Below, piece after piece: positions 1-5,872 of a DNA stretch of 10,088 nucleotides (position 1 is the stretch's first letter; each line of letters begins with the position of its first letter). The stretch is from NCBI GenBank assembly GCA_021845705.1, contig JAJZVJ010000050.1, positions 1-10,088 on the forward strand. Reading direction: 5' to 3'. A program made the translations under genes and the position numbers. Source of the stretch: a bacterium (GTDB lineage Bacteria; Elusimicrobiota; Elusimicrobia; Elusimicrobiales; UBA9959). Below the pieces are notes generated by a model. It was not told the origin of the DNA. It saw nothing but the letters and a program-made list of their open reading frames with translations, and made no database searches.

Positions 1-7
1 TTTTCAT
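1..7 (-). CDS. Start codon of a further downstream gene, cut by window edge
   Basis: Nine bases after the pyrimidine phosphorylase stop there is an ATG (5-7) followed by AAA, preceded by GGAGG with four bases between. This is the layout of every well-supported start in the window and suggests a co-transcribed next gene. Only Met-Lys is visible, so the product cannot be told. Confidence 0.45.
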
Positions 8-16
8 AGGCCTCCA

Positions 17-1327
17 CTATTTTATTATTTCCCGGATGAGCGGCTCTTTGCGCGGCGCTTTTTGCCCGCCGGCCAGCGACGACTCGAACAGCCTGACGCC
101 CTCCGCCAGCTTCGCGGGGGCCGAGGCGTAGGCGCGCGCTATCACATCGCCCTGCTTTACCCGGTCGCCCGGCTTTTTCACGAGCATGAAGCCGGCGCCG
201 AAATCCACCGCGTCCTCGGCCCTGGCGCGCCCCGCGCCCAGGGCGACGCTCGCGAACCCGACGGTGCGCGCTTCCATCCCGGTCAGGAAACCCGCTTTCT
301 TAGCCCTAATTTCCTGCACCAGGCGGGCTTTCGGCATATACCGGTCCGGATCGCCGGCCACGCGGGGATCGCCGCCCTGCCATTTTACCATGAGCCGGAA
401 TTTCTCCAGGGCGCTGCCGTCGGCGATGGCGCCGCGGGCTTTCTCCGCGCCCTCGTCCGCCGAGCGGGCCTTGCCGCCCAGGTAGATCATCCAGCCGGAC
501 AGAACCTCGAGGACCCGCATGAAGTCCTCCGGGCCTTTCTCTCCGGCAAGTATCTTTATGGATTGCGCGGTCTCCATGCCGTTGCCTACCGCCAGCCCGA
601 GGGGTTCGTTCATCGCGGTCATTACGGCCACGCAGCGTATCCCCAGCAGTTTAGCCGTCTTCATAAGCGCCACAGCCAGCTCCCGGCTCTTTTTGAAATC
701 TTTAAGGAAGGCCCCGGAACCGTATTTAACGTCCATCACCAGGCCGGTGATGTCCTCGGCGTATTTCTTGGAAAGGATGCTGGCGACAATGAGCGGCAAA
801 GCCTCGACCGTGCAGCTGGCGTCGCGCAGGGCGTAAAGCTTTTTGTCGCTGGGGGCCAGGCGGTCGGTCTGGCCGAACATGGAAAGCCCGGTGGCTTTCA
901 GCTGGCGCACGATATAGCCGGGGTCCAGCCGCACTTTGAAGCCCTTCATGGCCTCAAGCTTGTCCAGCGTGCCGCCGGTGTGCCCCAGGCCGCGCCCGCT
1001 CATCATGGGCACTACCACGCCGCAGGCGGCTGCGACCGGCGCCAGCGCTATGGAAACGCCGTCGCCGACGCCGCCGGTGGAATGCTTGTCCACCTTCATC
1101 CCTTTTATGGACGAGAGGTCCAGCTTCTTCCCCGACAGGGCCATGGCCCTGGTAAGCGCGGCGGTCTCTTTGGGGGTGAGGCCGTTCAGGAAAGCGGCCA
1201 TAAGCCAGGCGGAGAGCTGGTAATCCGGGATGGTCCCGTCGGCGGCGCCCATGGAGATGAATTCCAGTTCCGCCGGGGAGAGCTCCAGCCCGGAACGTTT
1301 CTTAAGCAGCAGGTCCAGCATTTTCAT
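17..1327 (-). CDS. pdp: Pyrimidine-nucleoside (thymidine) phosphorylase
   Basis: Phosphorolyses thymidine, deoxyuridine and often uridine to base plus (deoxy)ribose 1-phosphate. The 436-residue product matches the family (430-440). The helical domain begins MKMLDLLLKK. The phosphate site includes KHSTGGVGD (81-89) and the signature SGRGLGHTGGTLDKLE (110-125). The pyrimidine site lies in YALRDASCTVEALPLIVASILSKK (165-188), with R168, S183 and K187. A C-terminal alpha/beta domain follows (about 340-436, GFxLxKKPGDxVKxGD). The frame opens at a GTG two codons earlier (1333), but the ATG at 1327 is preferred: GAGG lies five bases before it and the N-terminus then aligns with Bacillus Pdp. deoA-type thymidine phosphorylase is the alternative name; the two are hard to separate by eye. 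Another gene follows nine bases after the stop. Confidence 0.95.
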   Translation of the reverse strand: MKMLDLLLKKRSGLELSPAELEFISMGAADGTIPDYQLSAWLMAAFLNGLTPKETAALTRAMALSGKKLDLSSIKGMKVDKHSTGGVGDGVSIALAPVAAACGVVVPMMSGRGLGHTGGTLDKLEAMKGFKVRLDPGYIVRQLKATGLSMFGQTDRLAPSDKKLYALRDASCTVEALPLIVASILSKKYAEDITGLVMDVKYGSGAFLKDFKKSRELAVALMKTAKLLGIRCVAVMTAMNEPLGLAVGNGMETAQSIKILAGEKGPEDFMRVLEVLSGWMIYLGGKARSADEGAEKARGAIADGSALEKFRLMVKWQGGDPRVAGDPDRYMPKARLVQEIRAKKAGFLTGMEARTVGFASVALGAGRARAEDAVDFGAGFMLVKKPGDRVKQGDVIARAYASAPAKLAEGVRLFESSLAGGQKAPRKEPLIREIIK

Positions 1328-1361
1328 AAACACCTCATTAAACCTGTAAATATATTATGTA

Positions 1362-1520
1362 CCTGGCCCGCCCCGGTGACCGGGTTAGCAAAACCCTGCC
1401 GGAGCCCTGAGCTTGCATAGCGCGAAGGGCGAGGCGGGGAAGGGCGAGCACGGTGTGCGCGTGGCGCTTCGCCACTTTCTTGACCCTGTTTTTGCGTTCC
1501 GGTCACCGGGACGGGCCATG
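1362..1520. repeat. 159-base element with 22-base terminal inverted repeats, candidate MITE-like sequence
   Basis: Bases 1362-1383 and the reverse complement of 1499-1520 match at 20 of 22 positions, including the shared core CCCGGTGACCGG, itself nearly palindromic. A further GCAAAA (1388-1393) and TTTTGC (1490-1495) pair lies just inside. The interior has a perfect hairpin GTGGCG-CTT-CGCCAC (1461-1475) and a ten-base direct repeat GAAGGGCGAG (1424-1433 and 1439-1448). No protein looks encoded and no flanking target-site duplication is visible. It fills most of the gap between the purine and pyrimidine phosphorylase genes. It could be a small non-autonomous mobile element, a dispersed palindromic repeat, or a stable mRNA structure. 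Confidence 0.5.
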
Positions 1521-1530
1521 GGACCGGGAT

Positions 1531-2367
1531 TCATATCACTTTAGACTTCAGCAGCCCTTCCAGCAGCGCGCGCATTTTTTCCGACACTTTCCCGCCCAGC
1601 TCCAGAACCTCGTCGTGCGTAAGGACGTTCCTGGAAATGCCGCTGGTGAAATTAGAGACCCAGCAAAGGCCCGCCACGCGGATCTTGAGCTGGCGCGCCG
1701 TAATGGTCTCCGGCACCACGGACATCCCGGCTATGTCGCCGCCGAGCAGCCGGTACATCTTTACTTCCGCCGGGGTCTCGTACGAGGGGCCGGTCACCGC
1801 GGCGTAAACTCCCTCCACGGCGCGGATCTTATGGGCCCGGGCCAGCTTCAGCGCCGCCCGGCGGAGCGGGACGTCGTAAGGGTCGTTCATGTCCGGGAAC
1901 ATCGCGCCGAAAGCCTCGTGGTGATTGCCCATCAAAGGGTTGGAACCCATAAGGTTCAGGTGGTCTCTGAGGATAACCATATCCCCGGGCCGGATGGACG
2001 GCTTGAGCGAGCCCACCGCGGCGGTAAGGAAAAGATTTTTCACGCCGAGGGCCCCAAGCACCCTGATAGGGAACGCTATAAAGCTGAGAGGCCTGCCCTC
2101 GTAATAATGGAAGCGGCCGCGCATCATCACCACGTCCCTGCCGCCCATGCGCCCCAGGACAAGCTCCCCCGCGTGGCCCTTTACGGTAGTGGCGGGAAAA
2201 CCGGGGATGGAGGAGTAGGGGATGGAAACCATGTCCGCCAGGCGGGGGAGCGAGTTCCCGAGGCCGGAGCCGGCGATGATAGCGGTGACAGGTTTAAAAC
2301 CAGGCGCCTTCTTTTTAAGCCAGGCCGCGGTCTTTTGCACGTTAGAGAGTATCTCGGATGGTCGCAT
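1531..2367 (-). CDS. Purine nucleoside phosphorylase, trimeric (PNP/MTAP) family
   Basis: Phosphorolyses purine (deoxy)ribonucleosides to base plus (deoxy)ribose 1-phosphate in salvage. The 278-residue product has GSGLG (33-37, phosphate loop), IPGFPATTVKGHAG (54-67, His65), RGRFHYYEG (83-91), GPSYETPAE (193-201), GMSVVPE (214-220, Met215) and VSNFTSGIS (237-245). Asn239, at the residue that chooses 6-oxopurines over adenine in this family, favours inosine and guanosine. One core loop is unusual: residues 114-120 read LTAAVGS, where most PNPs have TNAAGG and methylthioadenosine phosphorylases have a VGS-like form. The ATG is preceded by AAAGGAG. It is followed, after a repeat-bearing gap, by pyrimidine-nucleoside phosphorylase, making a salvage pair. 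Confidence 0.93.
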   Translation of the reverse strand: MRPSEILSNVQKTAAWLKKKAPGFKPVTAIIAGSGLGNSLPRLADMVSIPYSSIPGFPATTVKGHAGELVLGRMGGRDVVMMRGRFHYYEGRPLSFIAFPIRVLGALGVKNLFLTAAVGSLKPSIRPGDMVILRDHLNLMGSNPLMGNHHEAFGAMFPDMNDPYDVPLRRAALKLARAHKIRAVEGVYAAVTGPSYETPAEVKMYRLLGGDIAGMSVVPETITARQLKIRVAGLCWVSNFTSGISRNVLTHDEVLELGGKVSEKMRALLEGLLKSKVI

Positions 2368-2404
2368 TTAAGTCTCCTTTAGTGGCGGCTGCGCTTCCGG
2401 GCTC

Positions 2405-2764
2405 CTAGAAAAACCCGAACCCGTCGGCGCTGAAAGCGTCCTCTATATGTTCCGGGGGCCTGCCCGGCTGTATTCCCACAAAATCGAACCTGAAGGTGTC
2501 CGCCTTCAGGCCGCGGGCTTTGATATAGGCCATCGCCGTCTTTACCAGCTTGGCGCGCTTGGCCCGGTTCACGGTCTCAGCGGGCAGCCCGTATCCGGAG
2601 CCCGACCGCGCGCGCACCTCCACGAAAACCACCGTTCCGCCCTTGCTGGCGATTATGTCCAGCTCGCCCATCGGGCAGGACCAGTTGCGGTCCAGTATCC
2701 TGAACCCGGCCTCTTTTAAAAAAGCCGCGGCCTGTTCTTCGTAGACGGCGCCCTTTTTATTCAC
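2405..2764 (-). CDS. yraN: UPF0102 family protein YraN, predicted Holliday-junction-resolvase-like nuclease
   Basis: A 119-residue protein of the UPF0102 family (usual length 115-130), with a PD-(D/E)xK-type fold. The family's markers are GxxxEExAAxFL near the N-terminus (here KGAVYEEQAAAFLKEAGF), RNWSCPMGELDIIA (26-39) with E34 and D36, and VVFVEVRARS (45-54) with E49 and R51 in the place of the usual Lys. The biochemical role is not settled for the family; relation to archaeal Hjc resolvases suggests DNA metabolism. The start is GTG inside the rnhB end (eight-base overlap), so translation is coupled to rnhB. The purine nucleoside phosphorylase gene starts 37 bases downstream. Confidence 0.93.
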   Translation of the reverse strand: MNKKGAVYEEQAAAFLKEAGFRILDRNWSCPMGELDIIASKGGTVVFVEVRARSGSGYGLPAETVNRAKRAKLVKTAMAYIKARGLKADTFRFDFVGIQPGRPPEHIEDAFSADGFGFF

Positions 2765-3416
2765 CGGCCGCCCCCGCGCGGGAGAATTTCCTTACCGGGG
2801 CGAAACTCCGCCGGTGCTGGGCGCAGGGACCGAGCCTGCGGAGGGCTTCCAGGTGCGCCGCGGTCCCGTAGCCTTTATGCCCGCCCAGGCCGTAGCCGGG
2901 ATGCCTGCGGTCCAGGACCTGCATCCAGCGGTCGCGTATCACCTTGGCGTAAATGCTGGCGGCCGCTATGGAAAGAGACCTGGCGTCGCCGTCCACCACA
3001 GGCTCCTGCGCGCAGGATTCCAGCCGTTTTATCCGGTGCGGGCCGTCCACCAAAATAAGCGCCTGGGAGGGGGAAACGCCCGTGTTTGAAAGAAGCCGCC
3101 TTACGGCGGCCCCCATGGCGTTGAAAGTCGCCTCAAGGATATTCACGCGGTCTATCTCCAGCGGGCCTGAAAAACCGAAACCGAAGCGCACGCCGGAAGC
3201 GAGCATAAGCCGGAGGGCGCGTTCGCGCTGCAGGTGGGAAAGTTTCTTGCTGTCGTTTACGAGAGGAGAGATAAGGCTGTGGGAAGAAACCGGGACCCAC
3301 GCCGCGCACGCGGTAACAGGTCCCGCCAAAGGCCCCCGGCCGGCCTCGTCAACGCCAGCGAGGAAAGCCGGTTTAACTTTTTCAAGAAGCGCCAGGTCGA
3401 ATCTGCTTAGGGGCAC
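2757..3416 (-). CDS. rnhB: Ribonuclease HII
   Basis: Cleaves the RNA strand of RNA-DNA hybrids and starts ribonucleotide excision repair. The 219-residue product has the DEAGRGPLAGPV signature (23-34), with active-site acids D23 and E24, D124 in ILVDG and D144 in DGDARS, followed by the conserved SIAAASIYAKVIRDRWM (149-165) and the GYGLGGHKGYGT loop. Length is normal (190-230). The start chosen is GTG, giving MPLSRFDLALLEK; the only ribosome-site candidate (AAAGG) is about 14 bases away, so the start is less certain than for other genes. It overlaps yraN by eight bases. The rplS-rnhB-yraN order is common in bacteria. Confidence 0.95.
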   Translation of the reverse strand: MPLSRFDLALLEKVKPAFLAGVDEAGRGPLAGPVTACAAWVPVSSHSLISPLVNDSKKLSHLQRERALRLMLASGVRFGFGFSGPLEIDRVNILEATFNAMGAAVRRLLSNTGVSPSQALILVDGPHRIKRLESCAQEPVVDGDARSLSIAAASIYAKVIRDRWMQVLDRRHPGYGLGGHKGYGTAAHLEALRRLGPCAQHRRSFAPVRKFSRAGAAGE

Positions 3417-3441
3417 GGTTGTTTTTTTAGCCTTTGGAATA

Positions 3442-3458
3442 CCCGCCGGGCCGGCGGG
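3442..3458. repeat. Short GC palindrome upstream of rnhB
   Basis: CCCGCCGG (3442-3449) and CCGGCGGG (3451-3458) are perfect inverted copies around a single G, so a realistic hairpin has six pairs and a five-base loop. It lies about 25 bases before the rnhB start in transcript order. No T-run follows on the minus strand, so it is not called a terminator. Confidence 0.4.
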
Positions 3459-3468
3459 CGGTCTTAAG

Positions 3469-3571
3469 GGAAGGCTTAAAGGATAAGAATAAAGGCTTAA
3501 GTCCCGGAAAAGCGCCGCTGCGCCTGCTGTGTCTTTTCCCTGATCCTTAAGCCTGTATCCTTTAGCCTTCC
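3469..3571. repeat. Long imperfect inverted repeat, a stem of about 32 base pairs
   Basis: Three nested paired blocks form one long stem. The outer block is 3469-3485 with 3556-3571 (16 pairs, one bulged base), the middle is 3493-3501 with 3546-3554 (nine perfect pairs, AGGCTTAAG/CTTAAGCCT), and the inner is 3506-3512 with 3533-3539 (seven pairs, GGAAAAG/CTTTTCC). The loop is 20 GC-rich bases (3513-3532). It abuts the hairpin at 3570-3599. It separates rplS from rnhB and could be an RNase III processing site, a transcript-end structure, or a MITE- or REP-like repeat. No protein is encoded here. Confidence 0.65.
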
Positions 3572-3599
3572 TGGAATCGCAGGAGGCTGCAATTCCAGG
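3570..3599. repeat. Near-perfect hairpin in the rplS-rnhB gap
   Basis: CCTGGAAT (3570-3577) pairs with ATTCCAGG (3592-3599). After one C/A mismatch, GCAG (3579-3582) pairs with CTGC (3587-3590) around a four-base loop. It lies 26 bases after the rplS stop in transcript order. No run of T follows on either strand, so it is not a standard intrinsic terminator. It may act as an mRNA 3'-end stabiliser, a processing site or part of a repeated element. Confidence 0.6.
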
Positions 3600-3625
3600 G
3601 GCTTGGCTGACGGGGCCCGGCCGGC

Positions 3626-4036
3626 TTATTTAGCGGCGGGCTGCTGGGCCGCGGGAACTTCCGCGGCGGGCGCGGCCTCGGGGGCGGCGACCGTTTCCGT
3701 TTTGCCAGCTTCGTTAAGGCGCGCGGCCTTGCCGGAGAGTCCGCGCAGGTAATAGATCTTGGAGCGGCGGACCTTGCCGGTCTTGACGACTTCGATCTTA
3801 TCGATGCGGGGGGAATGGAGCGGGAACACCCTTTCCACGCCTACGCCGTAGGAGATCTTCCTCACGGTGAAGCTTTCCGAGATCCCGCTGCCGCGGCGGG
3901 AGAGAACGACCCCGTCGAAGATCTGGATGCGCTCGCTGTCGCCCTCCACGACCTTGGTGTAGACCTTAACGGTGTCGCCCGACTGGAAATCGAATTTGTC
4001 GTTCTTGATGCCCAGATATTTAGCGATATTAATCAT
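3626..4036 (-). CDS. rplS: 50S ribosomal protein L19 with Ala/Pro-rich C-terminal tail
   Basis: L19 sits at the 30S-50S interface. The core (about 1-107) shows DFQSGDTVKVYTKVVEG, RIQIFDGVVLSRRGSGISESFTVRKIS, YGVGVERVFPLHSPRIDKIEVV and KIYYLRGLSGKAARL, all typical. At 136 residues it is about 20 longer than the common 113-118, because of a low-complexity tail (108-136) rich in Ala, Pro, Glu and Gln. Such tails are disordered and recur in L19 of some phyla. The ATG has a GGAGG site seven bases upstream. It closes the S16 group; after it comes a 209-base gap full of inverted repeats before rnhB. Confidence 0.97.
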   Translation of the reverse strand: MINIAKYLGIKNDKFDFQSGDTVKVYTKVVEGDSERIQIFDGVVLSRRGSGISESFTVRKISYGVGVERVFPLHSPRIDKIEVVKTGKVRRSKIYYLRGLSGKAARLNEAGKTETVAAPEAAPAAEVPAAQQPAAK

Positions 4037-4070
4037 ACTGCCTCCTAAGTTATTTTAAAAGCCTGCCAGT

Positions 4071-4784
4071 TTATTTCAAGATCCTCTTTTTTCCGCGCGC
4101 CGGTTTCCTTTCAGGTCCGCGGGCGGCCAGGTCCGGCCTGGTCTTGCCTGTGAGCTCTTCGGCCCTGGAGCGGCGCCATTCGGCTATCAGCTTATGGTTC
4201 CCGCTCAAAAGCGGCTCGGGCACCTTTTGGCCCCTCCAGACCCCGGGCCTGGTGTAATGCGGGGCCTCCAGCAGGCCGCCGGTAAAAGTCTCGTTAACGG
4301 TGGCGTCGTCCTTCTTCAGGACCCCGGGGATAAGGCGCGTAACCGCGTCTATCACCGCCACCGCCGCCGGCTCGCCGCCGGTCAGGACATAGTCGCCGAT
4401 GGAAAGTTCCAGGTCGGCAAGAGGGGTAACGCGCTCGTCGATGCCCTCGTAATGCCCGCAGATAAAGACCAGGTGCTTCTTCTTTGCCAGTTCCAGGGCC
4501 AGGCCCTGGTCGAAACGGCGGCCCTTGGGGGTCAGGAGGATAACGAAAGAATTCTTTCTCCTGACTTTCTTAAGGGCCCGGTATACCGGCTCCGCCATCA
4601 TCACCATCCCGGTGCCGCCGCCGTAGGGCTTGTCGTCCACGGTGCGGTGGCGGTCCTCGGTGAAATCCCTGGGGTTCAGAAAGCCCAGGTCCAGGAACCC
4701 TTCTTCCCGCGCGCGGCCCACGATGCTTTCCGAAAGCGGCGCGTCTATCATGCCGGGGAAAAGCGTGACCGCGTCAACTCGCAT
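4071..4784 (-). CDS. trmD: tRNA (guanine-N1-)-methyltransferase (m1G37)
   Basis: Methylates G37 next to the anticodon of tRNAs for Leu, Pro and Arg using S-adenosylmethionine, preventing +1 frameshifts. The 237-residue SPOUT protein has the trefoil-knot signature: VTLFPGMI (6-13), the HRTVDDKPYGGGTGMVM loop (46-62), the GHYEGIDERV core (about 109-118), LSIGDYVLTGGEPAA (about 126-140) and LLEAPHYTRP (about 172-181). The C-terminal helical domain ends in a basic tail (ERKPARGKKRILK). The start is set by the AAGG at the khpA stop and the usual MRVDAVTLFP N-terminus. rimM, which usually stands immediately before trmD, is absent. rplS follows after 34 bases. Confidence 0.97.
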   Translation of the reverse strand: MRVDAVTLFPGMIDAPLSESIVGRAREEGFLDLGFLNPRDFTEDRHRTVDDKPYGGGTGMVMMAEPVYRALKKVRRKNSFVILLTPKGRRFDQGLALELAKKKHLVFICGHYEGIDERVTPLADLELSIGDYVLTGGEPAAVAVIDAVTRLIPGVLKKDDATVNETFTGGLLEAPHYTRPGVWRGQKVPEPLLSGNHKLIAEWRRSRAEELTGKTRPDLAARGPERKPARGKKRILK

Positions 4785-4788
4785 AACC

Positions 4789-5016
4789 TTAGTCTATGTC
4801 CAGGTAAACTTTCTTGTTCTGGCGGGCGGCCGCGGTCTGCAGGACGGTGCGGATGGCTTTCACCACGCGCCCTTCCTTGCCTATGACCTTGCCGCGGTCG
4901 GAAGAGGCCAGCGCCAGTTTGAACCTTACGATGTCGCCGTCTTCGGCGACCCCGACCTTGACGGCCTGGGGGTTCTCCACCAGCGACCCTATGATGTACA
5001 TCAGGACTTCTTTCAT
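4789..5016 (-). CDS. khpA: KH-domain RNA-binding protein KhpA (YlqC family)
   Basis: A 75-residue single KH domain, the family's usual length. The RNA-contacting GxxG loop is seen in GKVIGKEGR (about 42-50), flanked by the typical N-terminal helix/strand (VENPQAVKVGV) and the following helix (VVKAIRTVLQTAAARQNKKV). KhpA proteins bind RNA, often with KhpB, and affect cell length, division and small-RNA function in Gram-positive bacteria; they are encoded beside rpsP in many phyla. The ATG start has a clear GGAGG site about eight bases upstream. The stop TAA is four bases before trmD, and the AAGG at that stop serves as the trmD ribosome site, so the two are tightly coupled. Confidence 0.95.
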   Translation of the reverse strand: MKEVLMYIIGSLVENPQAVKVGVAEDGDIVRFKLALASSDRGKVIGKEGRVVKAIRTVLQTAAARQNKKVYLDID

Positions 5017-5038
5017 AATTAAAGCCTCCGCTTAAAGC

Positions 5039-5311
5039 TTACTTCTGCCCGGCGGCGGCTTTCTCTGCCTTGCGGGAACGGGTAATAAGAGAGCCGACGG
5101 TTTCGGAGGGCTTGGCGCCATTCTTTATCCAGCGGTCAAGCCTTTCCGCCACAAAGGAGACCTTCTCCTTGTCTTTCTCGGCCTTGGGGTTATAGTGGCC
5201 GATCACATCCAACGGCTGGCCGTGCGGACCGGCCGCCTTTTCGATAGCGACTATCCGGTAATGCGGCTGCGTGCGCTTTCCTATCCGCTGAAGCCTAAGA
5301 ACAACTGCCAT
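5039..5311 (-). CDS. rpsP: 30S ribosomal protein S16
   Basis: Small-subunit assembly protein. The 90-residue product begins MAVVLRLQRIGKRTQPHYRIV and continues with VDxxxxxDGxxLDVIGHYNP-type sequence (here PHGQPLDVIGHYNPKAEK), then ERLDRWIKNGAKPSETV, all diagnostic of S16. The length matches the family (80-100). The frame stays open 35 codons further upstream, but the start at 5311 is chosen because it begins at the conserved S16 N-terminus and has an AAGGAGG site six bases before the ATG. It is the first gene of the rpsP-khpA-trmD-rplS group, with khpA 22 bases downstream. The C-terminus is Lys/Ala-rich. Confidence 0.97.
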   Translation of the reverse strand: MAVVLRLQRIGKRTQPHYRIVAIEKAAGPHGQPLDVIGHYNPKAEKDKEKVSFVAERLDRWIKNGAKPSETVGSLITRSRKAEKAAAGQK

Positions 5312-5444
5312 AGTATCCTCCTTGATTCCCGACAAAGCTATGCCCGTGGACTGCACTCTCAACGTCATCCGGACGCTTTCTTGTGCCGCCATCAGGGCGG
5401 CCAAAAAATCGGACACGCGCCCGCCGCTTAGCGGACCGTCGTGC
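5312..5444 (-). other. Structured 5' leader of rpsP
   Basis: This roughly 130-base stretch lies between the putative promoter and the rpsP start. In transcript order it holds a small hairpin (CCGC-TAA-GCGG, 5424-5434), a run of six T (5403-5408) and a stronger hairpin with six GC-rich pairs and a five-base loop (5385-5401). It ends in a strong Shine-Dalgarno (AAGGAGG) placed for the ATG at 5311. The leader happens to stay open in the rpsP frame back to a GTG at 5416. That extension does not look like S16 and has no ribosome site of its own, so I treat it as untranslated. Autoregulation by a ribosomal protein is possible but nothing known matches. Confidence 0.4.
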
Positions 5445-5450
5445 CTTTCT

Positions 5451-5479
5451 ATTATATTATATTTGCGGCGTTTTTGGAA
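5451..5479 (-). promoter_or_regulatory. Putative sigma70-type promoter of the rpsP operon
   Basis: Two overlapping perfect TATAAT hexamers (5451-5456 and 5456-5461) lie just downstream of the response-regulator stop codon, in an AT-rich island unusual for this GC-rich window. For the first, a weak -35 (TTCCAA at 5474-5479, three of six consensus bases) has the ideal 17-base spacer. The expected transcription start is near 5444, which would leave a leader of about 130 bases before rpsP. This is the only clear promoter-like site I see in the window. Confidence 0.65.
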
Positions 5480-5483
5480 CCGC

Positions 5484-5849
5484 TCAGCCGATCAGCTGCT
5501 TTATATGCCCAAGCAGCCTGGCCCATTCGTAAGGTTTATTGACGTAGAAATCGGCTCCCGCGGCGAAGGAATTCTCCATATCGCCGACCAGCCTTTTGCC
5601 GGTCAGCATTATGACCTTCATGTGCTTCGTGGCTTCCCCCGACTTTATAAGTTCGCAAAGGGTGTTGCCGTCCAGCTTGGGCAGGCCGATATCCAGGATC
5701 ACCAGGTCCGGGTTCTCTTTCTTCACCGCGTCCAGGCCTTCCTCGCCGTCAAGAGCGGAGAAGACCTTATAGCCCAGGCCTTCAAGACGGATGGTCAGGA
5801 CTTTCGCTATAAGCTCTTCGTCTTCCACTATAAGTATTTTTTTCCCCAT
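5484..5849 (-). CDS. Stand-alone receiver-domain response regulator (CheY/Spo0F type)
   Basis: A 121-residue single receiver domain with no output domain. All phosphorylation-site residues are present: acidic pocket E9/D10 (VEDEE), phospho-acceptor D53 (LVILDIGLP), switch T83 (IMLTGK) and K105 with cis-Pro106 (VNKPY). Conserved aromatic Y102 sits just before them. Such proteins relay phosphate or act by binding partners in chemotaxis, motility or cell-cycle phosphorelays. No histidine kinase lies in the window, so its partner is unknown. It starts 23 bases after rpe, with a weak GGGGAT-type ribosome site, and probably shares that transcript. A strong -10 for the next operon begins right after its stop. 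The family call is firm; the pathway is unknown. Confidence 0.95.
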   Translation of the reverse strand: MGKKILIVEDEELIAKVLTIRLEGLGYKVFSALDGEEGLDAVKKENPDLVILDIGLPKLDGNTLCELIKSGEATKHMKVIMLTGKRLVGDMENSFAAGADFYVNKPYEWARLLGHIKQLIG

Positions 5850-5872
5850 ATGCGATCATCCCCGACCCGGAT

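Noticed and set aside
62..1420. A 452-codon open frame on the plus strand opposite the pyrimidine phosphorylase gene
   Set aside because: Its translation is compositionally odd (His, Gly and Arg rich) with no recognisable domain, and it lies antisense to a gene with complete family motifs. It is a GC-driven shadow frame.
1324..1506. A 60-codon minus-strand frame within the inverted-repeat gap
   Set aside because: It runs through the terminal repeat and interior hairpin, has no ribosome site or family resemblance, and ends in the next gene's start. It is treated as non-coding.
1453..2382. A 309-codon plus-strand frame opposite the purine phosphorylase gene
   Set aside because: It has the same shadow character: His/Gly/Arg-rich with no motif, opposite a well-supported gene.
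3421..3428. T-run beside the GC palindrome at 3442-3458, considered as a terminator
   Set aside because: On the plus strand the T-run precedes the hairpin, and on the minus strand it reads as A, so it does not fit an intrinsic terminator in either direction.
5385..5408. Hairpin plus homopolymer run upstream of rpsP, considered as a terminator
   Set aside because: In the minus-strand transcript the U-run comes before the strong hairpin. In the plus direction the run is A. Neither fits.
5312..5416. N-terminal extension of S16 by 35 codons
   Set aside because: The frame is open by chance. The S16 N-terminus begins at the ATG at 5311, which has a strong Shine-Dalgarno, and the upstream residues are unlike S16.
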